From Diplonema papillatum (lineage: Eukaryota; Euglenozoa; Diplonemea; Diplonemida; Diplonemidae), in NCBI GenBank assembly GCA_030068145.1, contig JAPJBO010000751.1:1-64000 (forward strand): DNA of 64,000 bases, given 5' to 3'. Both the position numbers and the translations under genes were made by a program. Shown here piece after piece: positions 1 through 9,689 of the stretch; the first letter of the stretch is position 1; each line of letters starts with the position of its first letter. The notes under the pieces were generated by a model. It was not told the DNA's origin. It made no database searches and saw only the letters and a program-made list of their open reading frames with translations.

Positions 1-487
1 TTTTTCACTGGCAGTGGGCAAAAAACCAATTTTACCCACTGTGTTTTTTTCACTAGTGAAAAAAAAAAATTTTTTTTTCACTAGTGAAAGAAAACACCCA
101 GTTTTTTTTTCACTAGTGAAAAAAAAAAGTTTCTCTCACTGGTAGCAGTGAGAGAAACTTTTAACAACTCACTGGTTTACCAGTGCTACAAAGGAGTGAG
201 ATAAAAAGGGAAAAACTCACTGGTAGTGAGAAAAACTGCTGGTAGTGAGAGAAAAATTTTTTTTTGCCAAATTTTTTTTTTGGGGTCCATCGGCCCCGCG
301 GGAGCATTTTAAAAAGACACAAGGTTCTGACCCTGCATGATATAGGGGTCATATCATGCAGGGTCAAAACCTTGTGTCTTTTTGAAAATGGCAAAAAAAA
401 AATTTCCGGAAAAAAATTGGGTTTTTTGAATTTTAAAAGTTTGGAACAAACTCTGCAGTAATTTTTGAGGAAGTTGAGCAAAATTTT
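1..487. repeat. Left arm of a ~490-bp inverted repeat, CACTAGTG palindromes
   Basis: This arm is the near-perfect reverse complement of 3394-3880. Its outer part is poly-A/poly-T interrupted by CACTAGTG palindromes and a hairpin around 128-160 (CTCACTGGTAGCAGTGAGAG). Its inner part holds halves of two CATGC MITEs that meet at 333-364 around a 7-bp core with ATAT on each side. The open frames in it only translate MITE sequence. It may be the end of a larger foldback element that starts outside the window. Confidence 0.8.
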
Positions 488-621
488 TTTTTATTTTTTG
501 GTTTTGACCCTAAAACTTTCGGTTTTCACCCCTTCACCGCCCTCCTGGATCACGGTTCGTTTAAAAGCGACACCGGAGTGGCAATCTTCGGGTCGTTGAT
601 TCCCCAGATGAATCTGCATAC

Positions 622-833
622 CATGCAGGGTCAAAACCTTGTGTCTTTTTAAAACGCTCCCGCGGGGCCGATGGAGCCCTAAAAATTTATTTGGAAAAAA
701 AAAAATTTGCTCAACTTCCTCAAAAATTACTGCAGAGTTTGTTCCAAACTTTTAAAATTCAAAAAACCCATTTTTTTTCCATAAGTTTTTTTTTGGCCAT
801 TTCCAAAAAGACACAAGGTTTTGACCCTGCATG
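622..833. mobile_element. CATGC MITE, TSD ATAC
   Basis: A 212-bp element with terminal inverted repeats CATGCAGGGTC...GACCCTGCATG that extend inward through AAAACCTTGTGTCTTTTT. ATAC lies on both sides (618-621 and 834-837). There is no coding capacity. The second ATAC is also the left flank of the next copy. Confidence 0.9.
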
Positions 834-837
834 ATAC

Positions 838-1050
838 CATGCAGGGTCAAAACCTTGTGTCTTTTTAAAACGCTCCCGCGGGGCCGATGGACCCCAAAAA
901 AAAATTTTGGCAAAAAAAAAATCTGCTCAACTTCCGCAAAAATTACCGCAGTTTTTGTTCCAAAATTTTAAAATTCAAAAAACCCATTTTTTTTCTGGAA
1001 ACAAAATTTTGGCCATTTCCAAGAAAGACACAAGGTTTTGACCCTGCATG
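838..1050. mobile_element. CATGC MITE, tandem partner, TSD ATAC
   Basis: A 213-bp element in tandem with 622-833, separated by a single ATAC and followed by a third ATAC at 1051-1054. Three ATAC copies around two elements fit a second insertion into the TSD of the first, or transposition as a dimer. Confidence 0.9.
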
Positions 1051-1534
1051 ATACCGTTTCGCACAAGCTTGTGAATCTTTGGGTTTCCATGCGAGATCAC
1101 AATGCTCAGCAGTTTTGTCAGCGTTAGCATGCAGGGTCAGAACCTTGTGTCTTTTTGGAAATGGCCAAAATTTTATTTCCAGAAAAAAATGGGTTTTTTG
1201 AATTTTAAAAGTTTGGAACAAAGGGAGCACAGATTTTTTCCTGAGCGGGCCACCAGCCCACCATTTATAGGGGGGGGGTGGGGGACCCACCTTTTCCCCC
1301 CAGGAGGGTCCGGTTTTCCAGAATTCTGGAATCACTCCGGATTGGTGTTCTCCGCGAGTTTTTCAGAAATTTTTCAGATATCCCGCCAAAAAACATGAAA
1401 AACAGGGGGGTGCGGGGGGCTACGCCCCCCGCCCAAACGGTACGGGTTTTCCAATAAACTTTTCAACCCCATTTCAACAATCCTGTTGGTGTTTCTCACT
1501 TAGAAATCTACAGCTAGACCACTTTTCAGACAAC

Positions 1535-1855
1535 AAAAACTGGGGTTGTCCCACCTTTTTGGATCACCAAAACTGACGTTTGAGGGTTTCCCACTTTTTT
1601 GGGTCACCAATACTGACGTTTGAGGGTTGTCCCACTTTTTTCGATGACCAATACTGACGTTTGAGGGTTGTCCCACTTTTTTGGGTCACCAATACTGACG
1701 TTTGAGGGTTGTCCCACTTTTTTCGATGACCAATCCTGACGTTTGAGGGTTGTCCCACATTTTTGGATCACCAATACTGACGTTTGAGGGTTGTCCCACA
1801 TTTTTGGCTCACCAACACTGATGTTTGAGGGTTGTCCCACATTTTTGGATGTGCA
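1535..1855. repeat. 41-bp minisatellite (about 8 units)
   Basis: Tandem units of the type TTGTCCCACTTTTTTGG followed by RTCACCAATACTGACGTTTGAGGG. The unit length is not a multiple of three, so the frames through it are not genes. Confidence 0.9.
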
Positions 1856-1875
1856 GGAAAATCTGGTGAAAAAAA

Positions 1876-1965
1876 TGACCCTGGCGGGATTCGAACCTGT
1901 GCCCTCAGGGTAGAGGTCCGCTGCACTGGTGAAAAAGGGCGGGATTCGAACCTGTGCCACTCACC
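1876..1965 (-). other. Two tRNA-3'-half-like sequences (box B)
   Basis: On the minus strand GGTTCGAATCCCGCC occurs twice in tandem, each preceded by CTCTAC and a short variable-like stretch. This resembles the anticodon-to-T-arm half of a tRNA with a pol III box B. No matching 5' half or acceptor partner was found, so it is called tRNA-derived debris and not a tRNA gene. Confidence 0.4.
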
Positions 1966-1975
1966 GTAGAGGTAT

Positions 1976-2185
1976 CATGCAGGGTCAACACCTTGTGTCT
2001 TTTTGAAAATGGCCAAAAAAAATTTCGGAAAAAAAATGGGTTTTTCGAATTTTAAAAGTTTGGAACAAACTCTGCAGCATTTTTTGAGGAAGTTGAGCAA
2101 TTTTTTTTTTTTCCAAAATTTTTTTTAGGGCTCCATCGGCCCCGCGGGAGCGTTTTAGAAAGACACAAGGTTTTGACCCTGCATG
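1976..2185. mobile_element. CATGC MITE, TSD GTAT
   Basis: A 210-bp complete copy flanked by GTAT (1972-1975 and 2186-2189). It sits inside the TIR element 1223-2361 and is therefore the youngest layer of this nest. Confidence 0.9.
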
Positions 2186-2640
2186 GTATGCCGCACTGTC
2201 AACTCGACCACATATTAATGCTGGGGTGGGGGAAAATCTTTTCAGCTTTGCTCAAGAAATATTTTTCGCATACCAAGGTGGGGGGGGGGTCTGGGGACCC
2301 ACCTTTTCATTCTGCCAAGTCGGTGGGCAGGTGGCCCGCTCAGGAAAAAATCTGTGCTCCCAAACTCTGCAGTAATTTTTGAGGAAGTTGAGCAAATTTT
2401 TTTTTTCCAAAAAAATTTTTAGGGCTCCATCGGCCCCGTGGGAGCGTTTCAAAAAGACACAAGGTTTTGACCCTGCATGTTAGATTGCCCGGTGTATCGG
2501 ATATTATCTATCCACACATGGACAGTCACACCTTTTGCCGCAAAAGCTGGCTTCACATACACAGGATCACCTGCCGCTACAGCAGCCAGAGTGTGCATCA
2601 GCTCGGGTGCACAACAATGGCCCATGGGGAGACGGTTTAA

Positions 2641-2852
2641 CATGCAGGGTCAGAACCTTGTGTCTTTTTGGAAATGGCCAAAATTTTGTTTCCAGAAAAA
2701 AAATGGGGTTTTTGAATTTTAAAAGTTTGGAACAAACTCTGCAGCAATTTTTGAGGAAGTTGAGCAAAATTTTTTTTTTCCAAAAAAATTTTTAGGGCTC
2801 CATCGGCCCCGCGGGAGCGTTTTAAAAAGACACAAGGTTTTGGCCCTGCATG
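2641..2852. mobile_element. CATGC MITE without matching TSD
   Basis: A complete copy with TTAA on the left and CTAT on the right. The mismatch suggests an ectopic recombinant between copies or mutation of one flank. Confidence 0.8.
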
Positions 2853-2947
2853 CTATTGGGACATTGGCTTCATAGCCTTGACTACAGAGTCGTTCGCATC
2901 CCGGGCCCACAAGATGAACCTCTGTCTGAGGGCGGCAGTCCCGATAC

Positions 2948-3164
2948 CATGCAGGGTCAAAACCTTGTGTCTTTTTGAAAATGGCAAAAAAAAAATTTCC
3001 AGAAAAAAAAATGGGGTTTTTGAATTTTTTAAAAGTTTGGAACAAACTCTGCAGAAATTTTTGAGGAAGTTGAGCAAGATTTTTTTTTTTCCAACATTTT
3101 TTTTTTGGGGTCCATCGGCTCCGCGGGAGCGTTTTAAAAAGACACAAGGTTCTGACCCTGCATG
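2948..3164. mobile_element. CATGC MITE, flanks ATAC/GTAC
   Basis: A complete 217-bp copy. Its flanks differ in one of four bases. The right flank GTAC is repeated immediately left of the next MITE at 3306-3309. Confidence 0.8.
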
Positions 3165-3309
3165 GTACCTTTTTTGGAGGTTGCGACCTTATCGGTACCT
3201 TTTTGGGGTTGCGACCTTATCGGTACCTTTTTGAAGAAGAAAAAACGGAAAATTTTTTTTCGAGAAAAAAGCAGTCTGAAAAAAAGACAAGGTGCGACCT
3301 TATCGGTAC
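3165..3309. repeat. Spacer between MITEs with ~27-bp repeats
   Basis: Contains tandem copies of GCGACCTTATCGGTACCTTT. The reverse complement resembles the 30-bp minisatellite at 8040-8350 (AAAAAGGTnnnGATAAGG, then GCGCAACC). GTAC lies at both ends of the spacer. Confidence 0.6.
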
Positions 3310-3521
3310 CATGCAGGGTCAAACCCTTGTGTCTTTTCAAAACGCTCCCGCGGGGCCGATGGAGCCCTGAAAAATTTTTCGGGAAAAAAAAATTTTGCTC
3401 AACTTCCTCAAAAATTACTGCAGAGTTTGTTCCAAACTTTTAAAATTCAAAAAACCCAATTTTTTTCCGGAAATTTTTTTTTTGCCATTTTCAAAAAGAC
3501 ACAAGGTTTTGACCCTGCATG
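3310..3521. mobile_element. CATGC MITE, flanks GTAC/ATAT
   Basis: A complete copy. The right flank ATAT (3522-3525) is followed by 7 bp and another ATAT (3533-3536), which abuts the left end of a truncated MITE starting at 3537. Confidence 0.8.
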
Positions 3522-3880
3522 ATATGACCCCTATATCATGCAGGGTCAGAACCTTGTGTCTTTTTAAAATGCTCCCGCGGGGCCGATGGACCCCAAAAAA
3601 AAAATTTGGCAAAAAAAAATTTTTCTCTCACTCCCAGCAGTTTTTCTCACTACCAGTGAGTCTTTCCCTTTTTATCTCACTCCTTTGTAGCACTGGTAAA
3701 CCAGTGAGTTGTTAAAAGTTTCTCTCACTGCTACCAGTGAGAGAAACTTTTTTTTTTCACTAGGGAAAAAAAAACTGGGTGTTTTTTTTCACTAGTGAAA
3801 AAAAAAATTTTTTTTTTCACTAGTGAAAAAAAACACAGTGGGTAAAATTGGTTTTTTGCCCACTGCCAGTGAAAAAAACT
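3394..3880. repeat. Right arm of the ~490-bp inverted repeat
   Basis: Reverse complement of 1-487 with only a few differences (for example near 3640, where a CTCCC replaces a CTACC-type triplet). Such identity over an AT-rich palindromic stretch implies a recent event or gene conversion. The arm joins directly to the second copy of the direct duplication. Confidence 0.8.
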
Positions 3881-4034
3881 TCTCAGAGCGGGAGCTTTTT
3901 AAAAAGACACAAGGTTTTGACCCTAAAACTTTCGGTTTTCACCCCTTCACCGCCCTCCTGGATCACGGTTCGTTGAAAAGCGACACCGGAGTGGCAATCT
4001 TCGGGTCGTTGATTCCCCAGATGAATCTGCATAC

Positions 4035-4463
4035 CATGCAGGGTCAAAACCTTGTGTCTTTTTAAAACGCTCCCGCGGGGCCGATGGAGCCCTAAAAATT
4101 TATTTGGAAAAAAAAAAATTTGCTCAACTTCCTCAAAAATTACTGCAGAGTTTGTTCCAAACTTTTAAAATTCAAAAAACCCATTTTTTTTCCAGAAGTT
4201 TTTTTTTGGCCATTTCCAAAAAGACACAAGGTTTTGACCCTGCATGATACCATGCAGGGTCAAAACCTTGTGTCTTTTTAAAACGCTCCCGCGGGGCCGA
4301 TGGACCCCAAAAAAAAATTTTGGCAAAAAAAAAATCTGCTCAACTTCCGCAAAAATTACCGCAGTTTTTGTTCCAAAATTTTAAAATTCAAAAAACCCAT
4401 TTTTTTTCTGGAAACAAAATTTTGGCCATTTCCAAGAAAGACACAAGGTTTTGACCCTGCATG
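4035..4463. mobile_element. Tandem pair of CATGC MITEs (duplicate of 622-1050)
   Basis: Elements 4035-4246 and 4251-4463 with ATAC before, between and after them. They lie exactly 3413 bp from the first pair and arose by the segmental duplication, not by new transposition. Confidence 0.85.
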
Positions 4464-4540
4464 ATACCGTTTCGCACAAGCTTGTGAATCTTTGGGTTTC
4501 CATGCGAGATCACAATGCTCAGCAGTTTTGTCAGCGTTAG

Positions 4541-4947
4541 CATGCAGGGTCAGAACCTTGTGTCTTTTTGGAAATGGCCAAAATTTTATTTCCAGAAAAA
4601 AATGGGTTTTTTGAATTTTAAAAGTTTGGAACAAAGGGAGCACAGATTTTTTCCTGAGCGGGCCACCAGCCCACCATTTATAGGGGGGGGGTGGGGGACC
4701 CACCTTTTCCCCCCAGGAGGGTCCGGTTTTCCAGAATTCTGGAATCACTCCGGATTGGTGTTCTCCGCGAGTTTTTCAGAAATTTTTCAGATATCCCGCC
4801 AAAAAACATGAAAAACAGGGGGGTGCGGGGGGCTACGCCCCCCGCCCAAACGGTACGGGTTTTCCAATAAACTTTTCAACCCCATTTCAACAATCCTGTT
4901 GGTGTTTCTCACTTAGAAATCTACAGCTAGACCACTTTTCAGACAAC
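4541..4947. mobile_element. MITE left half plus truncated TIR element (duplicate)
   Basis: Duplicate of 1128-1222 followed by the left end of the GGGAGCAC TIR element at 4636. The right TIR is absent from this copy. Confidence 0.75.
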
Positions 4948-5436
4948 AAAAACTGGGGTTGTCCCACCTTTTTGGATCACCAAAACTGACGTTTGAGGGT
5001 TTCCCACTTTTTTGGGTCACCAATACTGACGTTTGAGGGTTGTCCCACTTTTTTCGATGACCAATACTGACGTTTGAGGGTTGTCCCACTTTTTTGGGTC
5101 ACCAATACTGACGTTTGAGGGTTGTCCCACTTTTTTGGATCACCAATACTGACGTTTGAGGGTTGTCCCACATTTTTGGATCACCAATACTGACGTTTGA
5201 GGGTTGTCCCACTTTTTTGGGTCACCAACACTGACGTTTGAGGGTTGTCCCACTTTTTTGGATCACCAATACTGACGTTTGAGGGTTGTCCCACTTTTTT
5301 GGGTCACCAATACTGACGTTTGAGGGTTGTCCCACTTTTTTCGATGACCAATACTGACGTTTGAGGGTTGTCCCACTTTTTTGGATCACCAATACTGACG
5401 TTTGAGGGTTGTCCCACTTTTTTGGATCACCAATAC
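4948..5436. repeat. 41-bp minisatellite (about 12 units)
   Basis: Same unit as 1535-1855 but with more units. The size difference between two otherwise near-identical duplicates shows that it changes length quickly. Confidence 0.9.
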
Positions 5437-5581
5437 CATGCAGGGTCAGAACCTTGTGTCTTTTTAAAACGCTCCCGCGGAGCCGATGGACCTCAAAAAA
5501 AAATGTTGGAAAAAAAAAATTTTGCTCAACTTCCTCAAAAATTACTGTAGAGTTTGTTCCAAACTTTTAAAATTCAAAAAC
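5437..5581. mobile_element. Truncated CATGC MITE
   Basis: The left end and middle of a MITE beginning at CATGCAGGGTC. It breaks off in the AAAATTCAAAAA region, and the sequence from about 5582 to 5770 is unrelated. I see no gene in that following stretch. Confidence 0.75.
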
Positions 5582-5774
5582 CCCGCGTTTGCGATTCGTT
5601 TGCAACACTACAATCATCTGGCCTTGGAGCACTTGAAGGTCTTTTTCCCGTCTTTTTTCCAAGTTTTTCGCCGACTGTTTTTTCCGACTTCCTCCAGGGT
5701 TTGTAAACACTCTTTTTTGCTCGCTTTTTCGCTGAATCGTAAGATCTCTGTTTCGTGTGTACATAGTTGGATTG

Positions 5775-5989
5775 GGTGGTTTCGGATTTTTTTTTTGGCC
5801 CAAAAATTTTTCGGAAGATTTTTGGATTTTTTTTTTGGCCCAAAAAATTTTCGGATTTTTTTTTTGGCCCAAAAAAATTTCGGAAATTTTTCGGATTTTT
5901 TTTTTTTGGCCCAAAAATTTTTCGGAAAATTTCGGATTTTTTTTTTGGCCCAAAAATTTTTTGGAAATTTTCGGATTTTTTTTTTGGGA
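5775..5989. repeat. TTTTTTGGCCCAAAAA minisatellite
   Basis: Repeats of CGGATTTTTTTTTTGGCCC plus AAAAATTTTTCGGA. Both strands give long open frames of Phe/Trp/Lys/Pro repeats that are artefacts of base composition. The same array, in the same orientation, resumes at 7770, which suggests that 5991-7765 was inserted into it. Confidence 0.85.
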
Positions 5990-5990
5990 T

Positions 5991-7765
5991 AATTAGCTTA
6001 TAGCCACCAAGAAACTTTTTATTTAGCTTATAGCCACAAAAAACTTTTTATTTAGCTTATAGCCAGGAGGGCCTGAAACTTTTTATTTAGCTTATAGCCA
6101 CAAAAAACTTTTTATTTAGCTTATAGCCACAAAAAACTTTTTTATTAGCTTCGAGCCACATTTTGCAAAATTTTGGTCATTTTTCTGAGTTGGCAAAATT
6201 TTGGCCGAAATTTTGGTCGAATTTTTGGTCAAACTTTTGGTCGATTTTTTGGTCGATTTTTGGTCGATTTGTTTTGGTCAAAATTTTGGCCGAAATTTTG
6301 GTCAAAATTTTCGGTCGTTTTTTTGGTCGATTTTTTTGGGTCAAAATTTTGGCCGAATTTTGGGTCAATTTCTTTGGTCGACAATTAGACTCCAATCCCT
6401 GAGAACACACCCATGGCGGATTCGAACCATTTACCCAGCCATTGACTGTGACAACTGTGCGATTTGGATTCGAACTCAAGTTTCCAATTTCAAGTTGCAA
6501 GTTTTAAGCTTCAATGTGTGGGATACGTTTGGGGGAGTCAAGGTGATTCTGGGGTAGCGTCTAATCTCATCCCATTTCAACTTTGCTTAGGTCTCGTTTA
6601 CTTGGACCCCCTTTCTGCCGATTTGCGACTGCCGACTTGCGGCGCAACACTTTGGCAACCATTGCGTTGTTAACTCTCTTGACCTCCAACAACCTTCTTC
6701 GTCAGCGAGTTCGTGGCGGTGTTCGTGACAGGGACTATCAGATTCCTGCAACCCGGCGGCATCTGGACGGCCGTAGTGGGAGCAAGGGGTGCAACACGCT
6801 AAAAGACTGGAAGTACCGGGCATAAATGTTGCGAGCATACGGGTGCTGAAAGAGAAACCGGGAAACATGATACATAGCTCGCAGAGTTCAGACCAGAGTA
6901 CTTTTCGATGACACTCTCTTTAACGCAAACGGCGGCAAGCTCTTTGTGGACGATTTTTCAAGTCGGTTCTTATGTAGCCTTCGGGCGTAAACACACGTGG
7001 GTGACCTATCTAGACTGTTTCGAGTATCAGACTCCAAAAATTCAAGCAATGATAAGATGATACGACGTGGTGGTGTTTCGAGTGATGAGATGATAAGACG
7101 TGGAGAAGGTTGGACTCGCTCCGGGTGGGCCCGAAAACCCCTACCTGCAGCGAAGATGAACGTGTGCAAATAGGTGTGGCCACTCCAGTAGCTGGCACAG
7201 CACGGCAAAGGGTTTTCTGGGTTCGAATTCCGTGTGTGATTTTTCTCAGATTGGCTAACAATTGACCAACTTTTTTGACCAAAATTTTTGACCGATTTTT
7301 AGAGTGAAAGTTCGCTTGAAACTCCGGGGTTTTTCTTGAACAAATTTTTTGGCCAAAATCTTTTGACCAAAAAAATTTGACCCAAAATCTTGACCAAAAT
7401 TTTTTGACCGATTTTTTTTGACCAACATTTTTGGCCAAAATTTTGACCGATTTTTTGACGATTTTTTTTGACCCAAAATTTTTGACCGATTTTTTTTGAC
7501 CAAATTTTTTGGCCAATTTTTTGACCAAAAAATTTTGACCAAAAAGTTCGACCAAGTTTTCACCAGGTGGCTTTAAGCTAAAAAAAAAGTTTCAGGACCT
7601 CCTGGCTATAAGCTAAATAAAAAGTTTTTTGTGGCTATAAGCTAAATAAAAAGTTTTTTGTGGCTATAAGCTAAATAAAAAGATTTGAAAGTGCTATAAG
7701 CTAATTAAAAAGTTTTACTTTAGGTGGCTATAAGCTAAATAAAAAGTTAGCAGGTGGCTATTAGA
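5991..7765. mobile_element. Element with long TIRs made of tandem modules
   Basis: The outer modules (5991-6165, units of TTTAGCTTATAGCCACAAAA) reappear inverted at 7570-7765. The next modules (6166-6380, TTTTGGTCAAAATTTTGGCC type) reappear inverted at 7255-7555. The ~870-bp interior has no recognisable gene; it contains box-B-like GGATTCGAACC motifs near 6417 and 7217. The paired arrays look like the ends of a non-autonomous foldback-type element inserted into a minisatellite. The exact ends and TSD could not be set. Confidence 0.6.
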
Positions 7766-7769
7766 TAAA

Positions 7770-8037
7770 AAGCCCTTTTTTTTTTGACCCAAAAATTTTC
7801 AGGAAATTTTCGGATTTTTTTTTGGCCCAAAAAAATTTCGGAAATTTTTCGGATTTTTTTTTTTGGCCCAAAAATTTTTCGGAAATTTTCGGATTTTTTT
7901 TTTGGCCCAAAAATTTTTCGGAAATTTTTCGGATTTTTTTTTTTCGGCCCAAAAAAATTTCGGAATTTTTTTCGAAATTTTTTTTTGGAAAATTTTCGGA
8001 TTTTTTTTTTGGCCTGAAAATATTTCGGGAAAATTTG
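7770..8037. repeat. TTTTTTGGCCCAAAAA minisatellite, distal part
   Basis: Continuation of the array at 5775-5989 in the same orientation. No gene. Confidence 0.85.
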
Positions 8038-8039
8038 GT

Positions 8040-8350
8040 CACAATCCCAAAAAAGGTAGAGATAAGGGCGCAACCCCCAAAAAAGGTCGAGATAAGGGCG
8101 CAACCCCCAAAAAAGGTCGAGATAAGGGCGCAACCCTCAAAAAAGGTCGAGATAAGGGAACAACCCCCAAAAAAGGTCGAGATAAGGGAACAAGCCAAAA
8201 ACGGGCCAAAAAGGTAGAGATAAGGGCGCAGCTCAAAAAGGTAGAGATAAGGGCGCATCTCAAAAAGGTCGAGATAAGGGCGCAACCCAAAAACGGGCCA
8301 AAAAGGTCGAGATAAGGGCGCAACCCAGAAATGGGCAAAAAAGGTATCGA
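8040..8350. repeat. 30-bp minisatellite
   Basis: About ten units of GGTCGAGATAAGGGCGCAAC followed by CCCCAAAAAA. Later units are variants, some shortened. Because 30 is divisible by three, long repeat-encoded frames exist on both strands; none looks like a gene. Confidence 0.9.
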
Positions 8351-8535
8351 TATGGTCTCATGAGACGGTATCGGGACCACCGCCTGTCTGAGGCCGCTCT
8401 CTTTCTCTTCGATGGCAGTGAAAGGAACGTTCTGCAAGACTCCGGGCCCGTCGGCGTGTGATGTGATTCCGTGTTCGAACAATGCAGTCACATGTGATGC
8501 AGTTAGCATTGACGGTTGGTTTGACTTAGGTTTCA
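8351..8535. other. Unique spacer, nothing recognised
   Basis: Single-copy-looking sequence between a minisatellite and a MITE. A weak inverted similarity to 2905-2947 (TATCGGGACnnCCGCC type) is visible. No gene. Confidence 0.4.
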
Positions 8536-8539
8536 TAAC

Positions 8540-8748
8540 ATGCAGGGTCAAAACCTTGTGTCTTTTTAAAACGCTCCCGGGCCGATGGAGCCCTAAATTT
8601 TTTTTTGGAAAAAAAAATTTTTGCTCAACTTCCTCAAAAAATACTGCAGAGTTTGTTCCAAACTTTTAAAATTCAAAAAACCCATTTTTTTTCCGGATTT
8701 TTTTTTTTTGGCCATTTCCAAAAAGACACAAGGTTTTGACCCTGCATG
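8540..8748. mobile_element. CATGC MITE, TSD ATAA
   Basis: A clean 209-bp insertion flanked by ATAA (8536-8539 and 8749-8752). Ends CATGCAGGGTC/GACCCTGCATG. Confidence 0.92.
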
Positions 8749-9109
8749 ATAACGCACTTGGTGCTCGGCGGGAAAAAGGTTAAGCGCCACACCTCATCAA
8801 ACCTACGGAGCGCCGAAGGTGACATCCTCTCCCTCATCATCTGGGTGGAACACGCGAAACATGAAGAGGTGAATCCCTCTCCGTTTGAGACGCAGGCAGT
8901 CTTGTTTGTTTGGTCCGCCTTGTAACCGAGAACCTGTTTTGGCGATTTTGAAGAATGGGCTGGAAAGTGAGAGACGAAAGATACGCATTCACAGCAGCAC
9001 GGTCACCTTGTCGGTCACCAACATCCGTGCCGTCACCAGAGGGTCTCCGCCGTACCGCAGGGTCACCTGCAAGTCCTTCTTTTACCTTGTGCTTTGCAAG
9101 ACGAGATAT

Positions 9110-9321
9110 CATGCAGGGTCAAAACCTTGTGTCTTTTTGAAAATGGCAAAAAAAAAATTTCCAGAAAAAAATTGGGTTTTTTGAATTTTGAAAGTTTGGA
9201 ACAAACTCTGCAGTAATTTTTGAGGAAGTTGAGCAAAAAAAAAATTTTCCAAAAAAAATTTTAGGGCTCCATCGGCCCCGCGGGAGCGTTTTAAAAAGAC
9301 ACAAGGTTTTGACCCTGCATG
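9110..9321. mobile_element. CATGC MITE, TSD ATAT
   Basis: A clean 212-bp insertion flanked by ATAT (9106-9109 and 9322-9325). The 350 bp between this copy and the previous one (8753-9105) holds no recognisable gene. Confidence 0.92.
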
Positions 9322-9549
9322 ATATCAAGACTTCGGGGATTTGGTGCCCTTCGACAATCCTCTGGATCGCATGGGTGACTGCCCCCCTCTTGATGCTGTG
9401 CGTGCTGTACATTTTCATCTGGTGAGACATCTGCCAATGTGCATTGAGTGTGCTTGTAGTCACCCCAAAACAGCCCCAAAACCCCACTTACCGTCCGGCT
9501 GACAACGATGCCGAGTTTTGGGGCCTAAGCATCAGCACTGGGGGGTGGG

Positions 9550-9650
9550 GGGATTGCAAGAACGTGCTTGGAATGGGTATGTGCTCAACACCGCACTGGT
9601 CCTGTCTGCGCCGTGTTTCGGTCCTCTAAGCCACGGACACACGGGTTCAA
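9550..9650. repeat. Dispersed repeat family J (GATTGCAAGAACGTGC)
   Basis: Runs from GATTGCAAGAACGTGCTTGG through CTCAACACCGCACTGG to TTTCGGTCCTCTAAGCCACG. Other copies are at 44030-44132 (inverted), 58345-58408 (inverted, diverged), 33893-33952 (partial) and three at 59930-60268. No ends with TSD were defined. Confidence 0.8.
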
Positions 9651-9689
9651 GGCCCCGCGCAGCGGAAAAAAAAAAATTTGGGGTGTTTT

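Larger units (their letters stand above)
500..1855. repeat. Segmental duplication, copy 1
   Basis: Matches 3913 onward at a constant offset of 3413 bp for more than 1.2 kb without an indel. I saw only scattered substitutions (for example near 585 and 782). The copies lose register inside the 41-bp minisatellite, which has about 8 units here and about 12 in copy 2. It contains two complete CATGC MITEs, the left half of a third, and the left part of a TIR element. Confidence 0.85.
1223..2361. mobile_element. TIR element inserted in a MITE, 3-bp TSD AAA
   Basis: The ends are inverted repeats of about 32 bp starting GGGAGCACAGATTTTTTCCT, flanked by AAA (1220-1222 and 2362-2364). Removing the element restores the MITE sequence across the join. 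A 3-bp TSD and a GGG start would suit a PIF/Harbinger-like or CMC non-autonomous element, but no transposase is present and the superfamily is inferred. The interior holds the 41-bp minisatellite, tRNA-like 3' halves and a younger MITE (1976-2185). Confidence 0.75.
1128..2479. mobile_element. CATGC MITE split by a TIR element, TSD TTAG
   Basis: The left half (1128-1222) and right half (2362-2479) of one MITE are separated by the 1139-bp insertion 1223-2361. The outer flanks are TTAG on both sides (1124-1127 and 2480-2483). This shows the halves belong together and dates the MITE before the inner insertion. Confidence 0.85.
3913..5436. repeat. Segmental duplication, copy 2
   Basis: Second copy of 500-1855, same orientation. 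It ends in an expanded 41-bp minisatellite that runs into a truncated CATGC MITE at 5437. The right end of the TIR element seen in copy 1 (2361) is missing here, so copy 2 is the incomplete derivative. Confidence 0.85.

Noticed and set aside
1535..5436. 41-bp repeats as a CRISPR array
   Set aside because: Units are head-to-tail with no unique spacers, there are no cas genes, and the organism is eukaryotic.
5486..8315. Long frames of Phe/Trp/Lys/Pro or Lys/Gly/Arg repeats as genes
   Set aside because: They are translations of AT-rich or 30-bp minisatellites, open on several frames and both strands.
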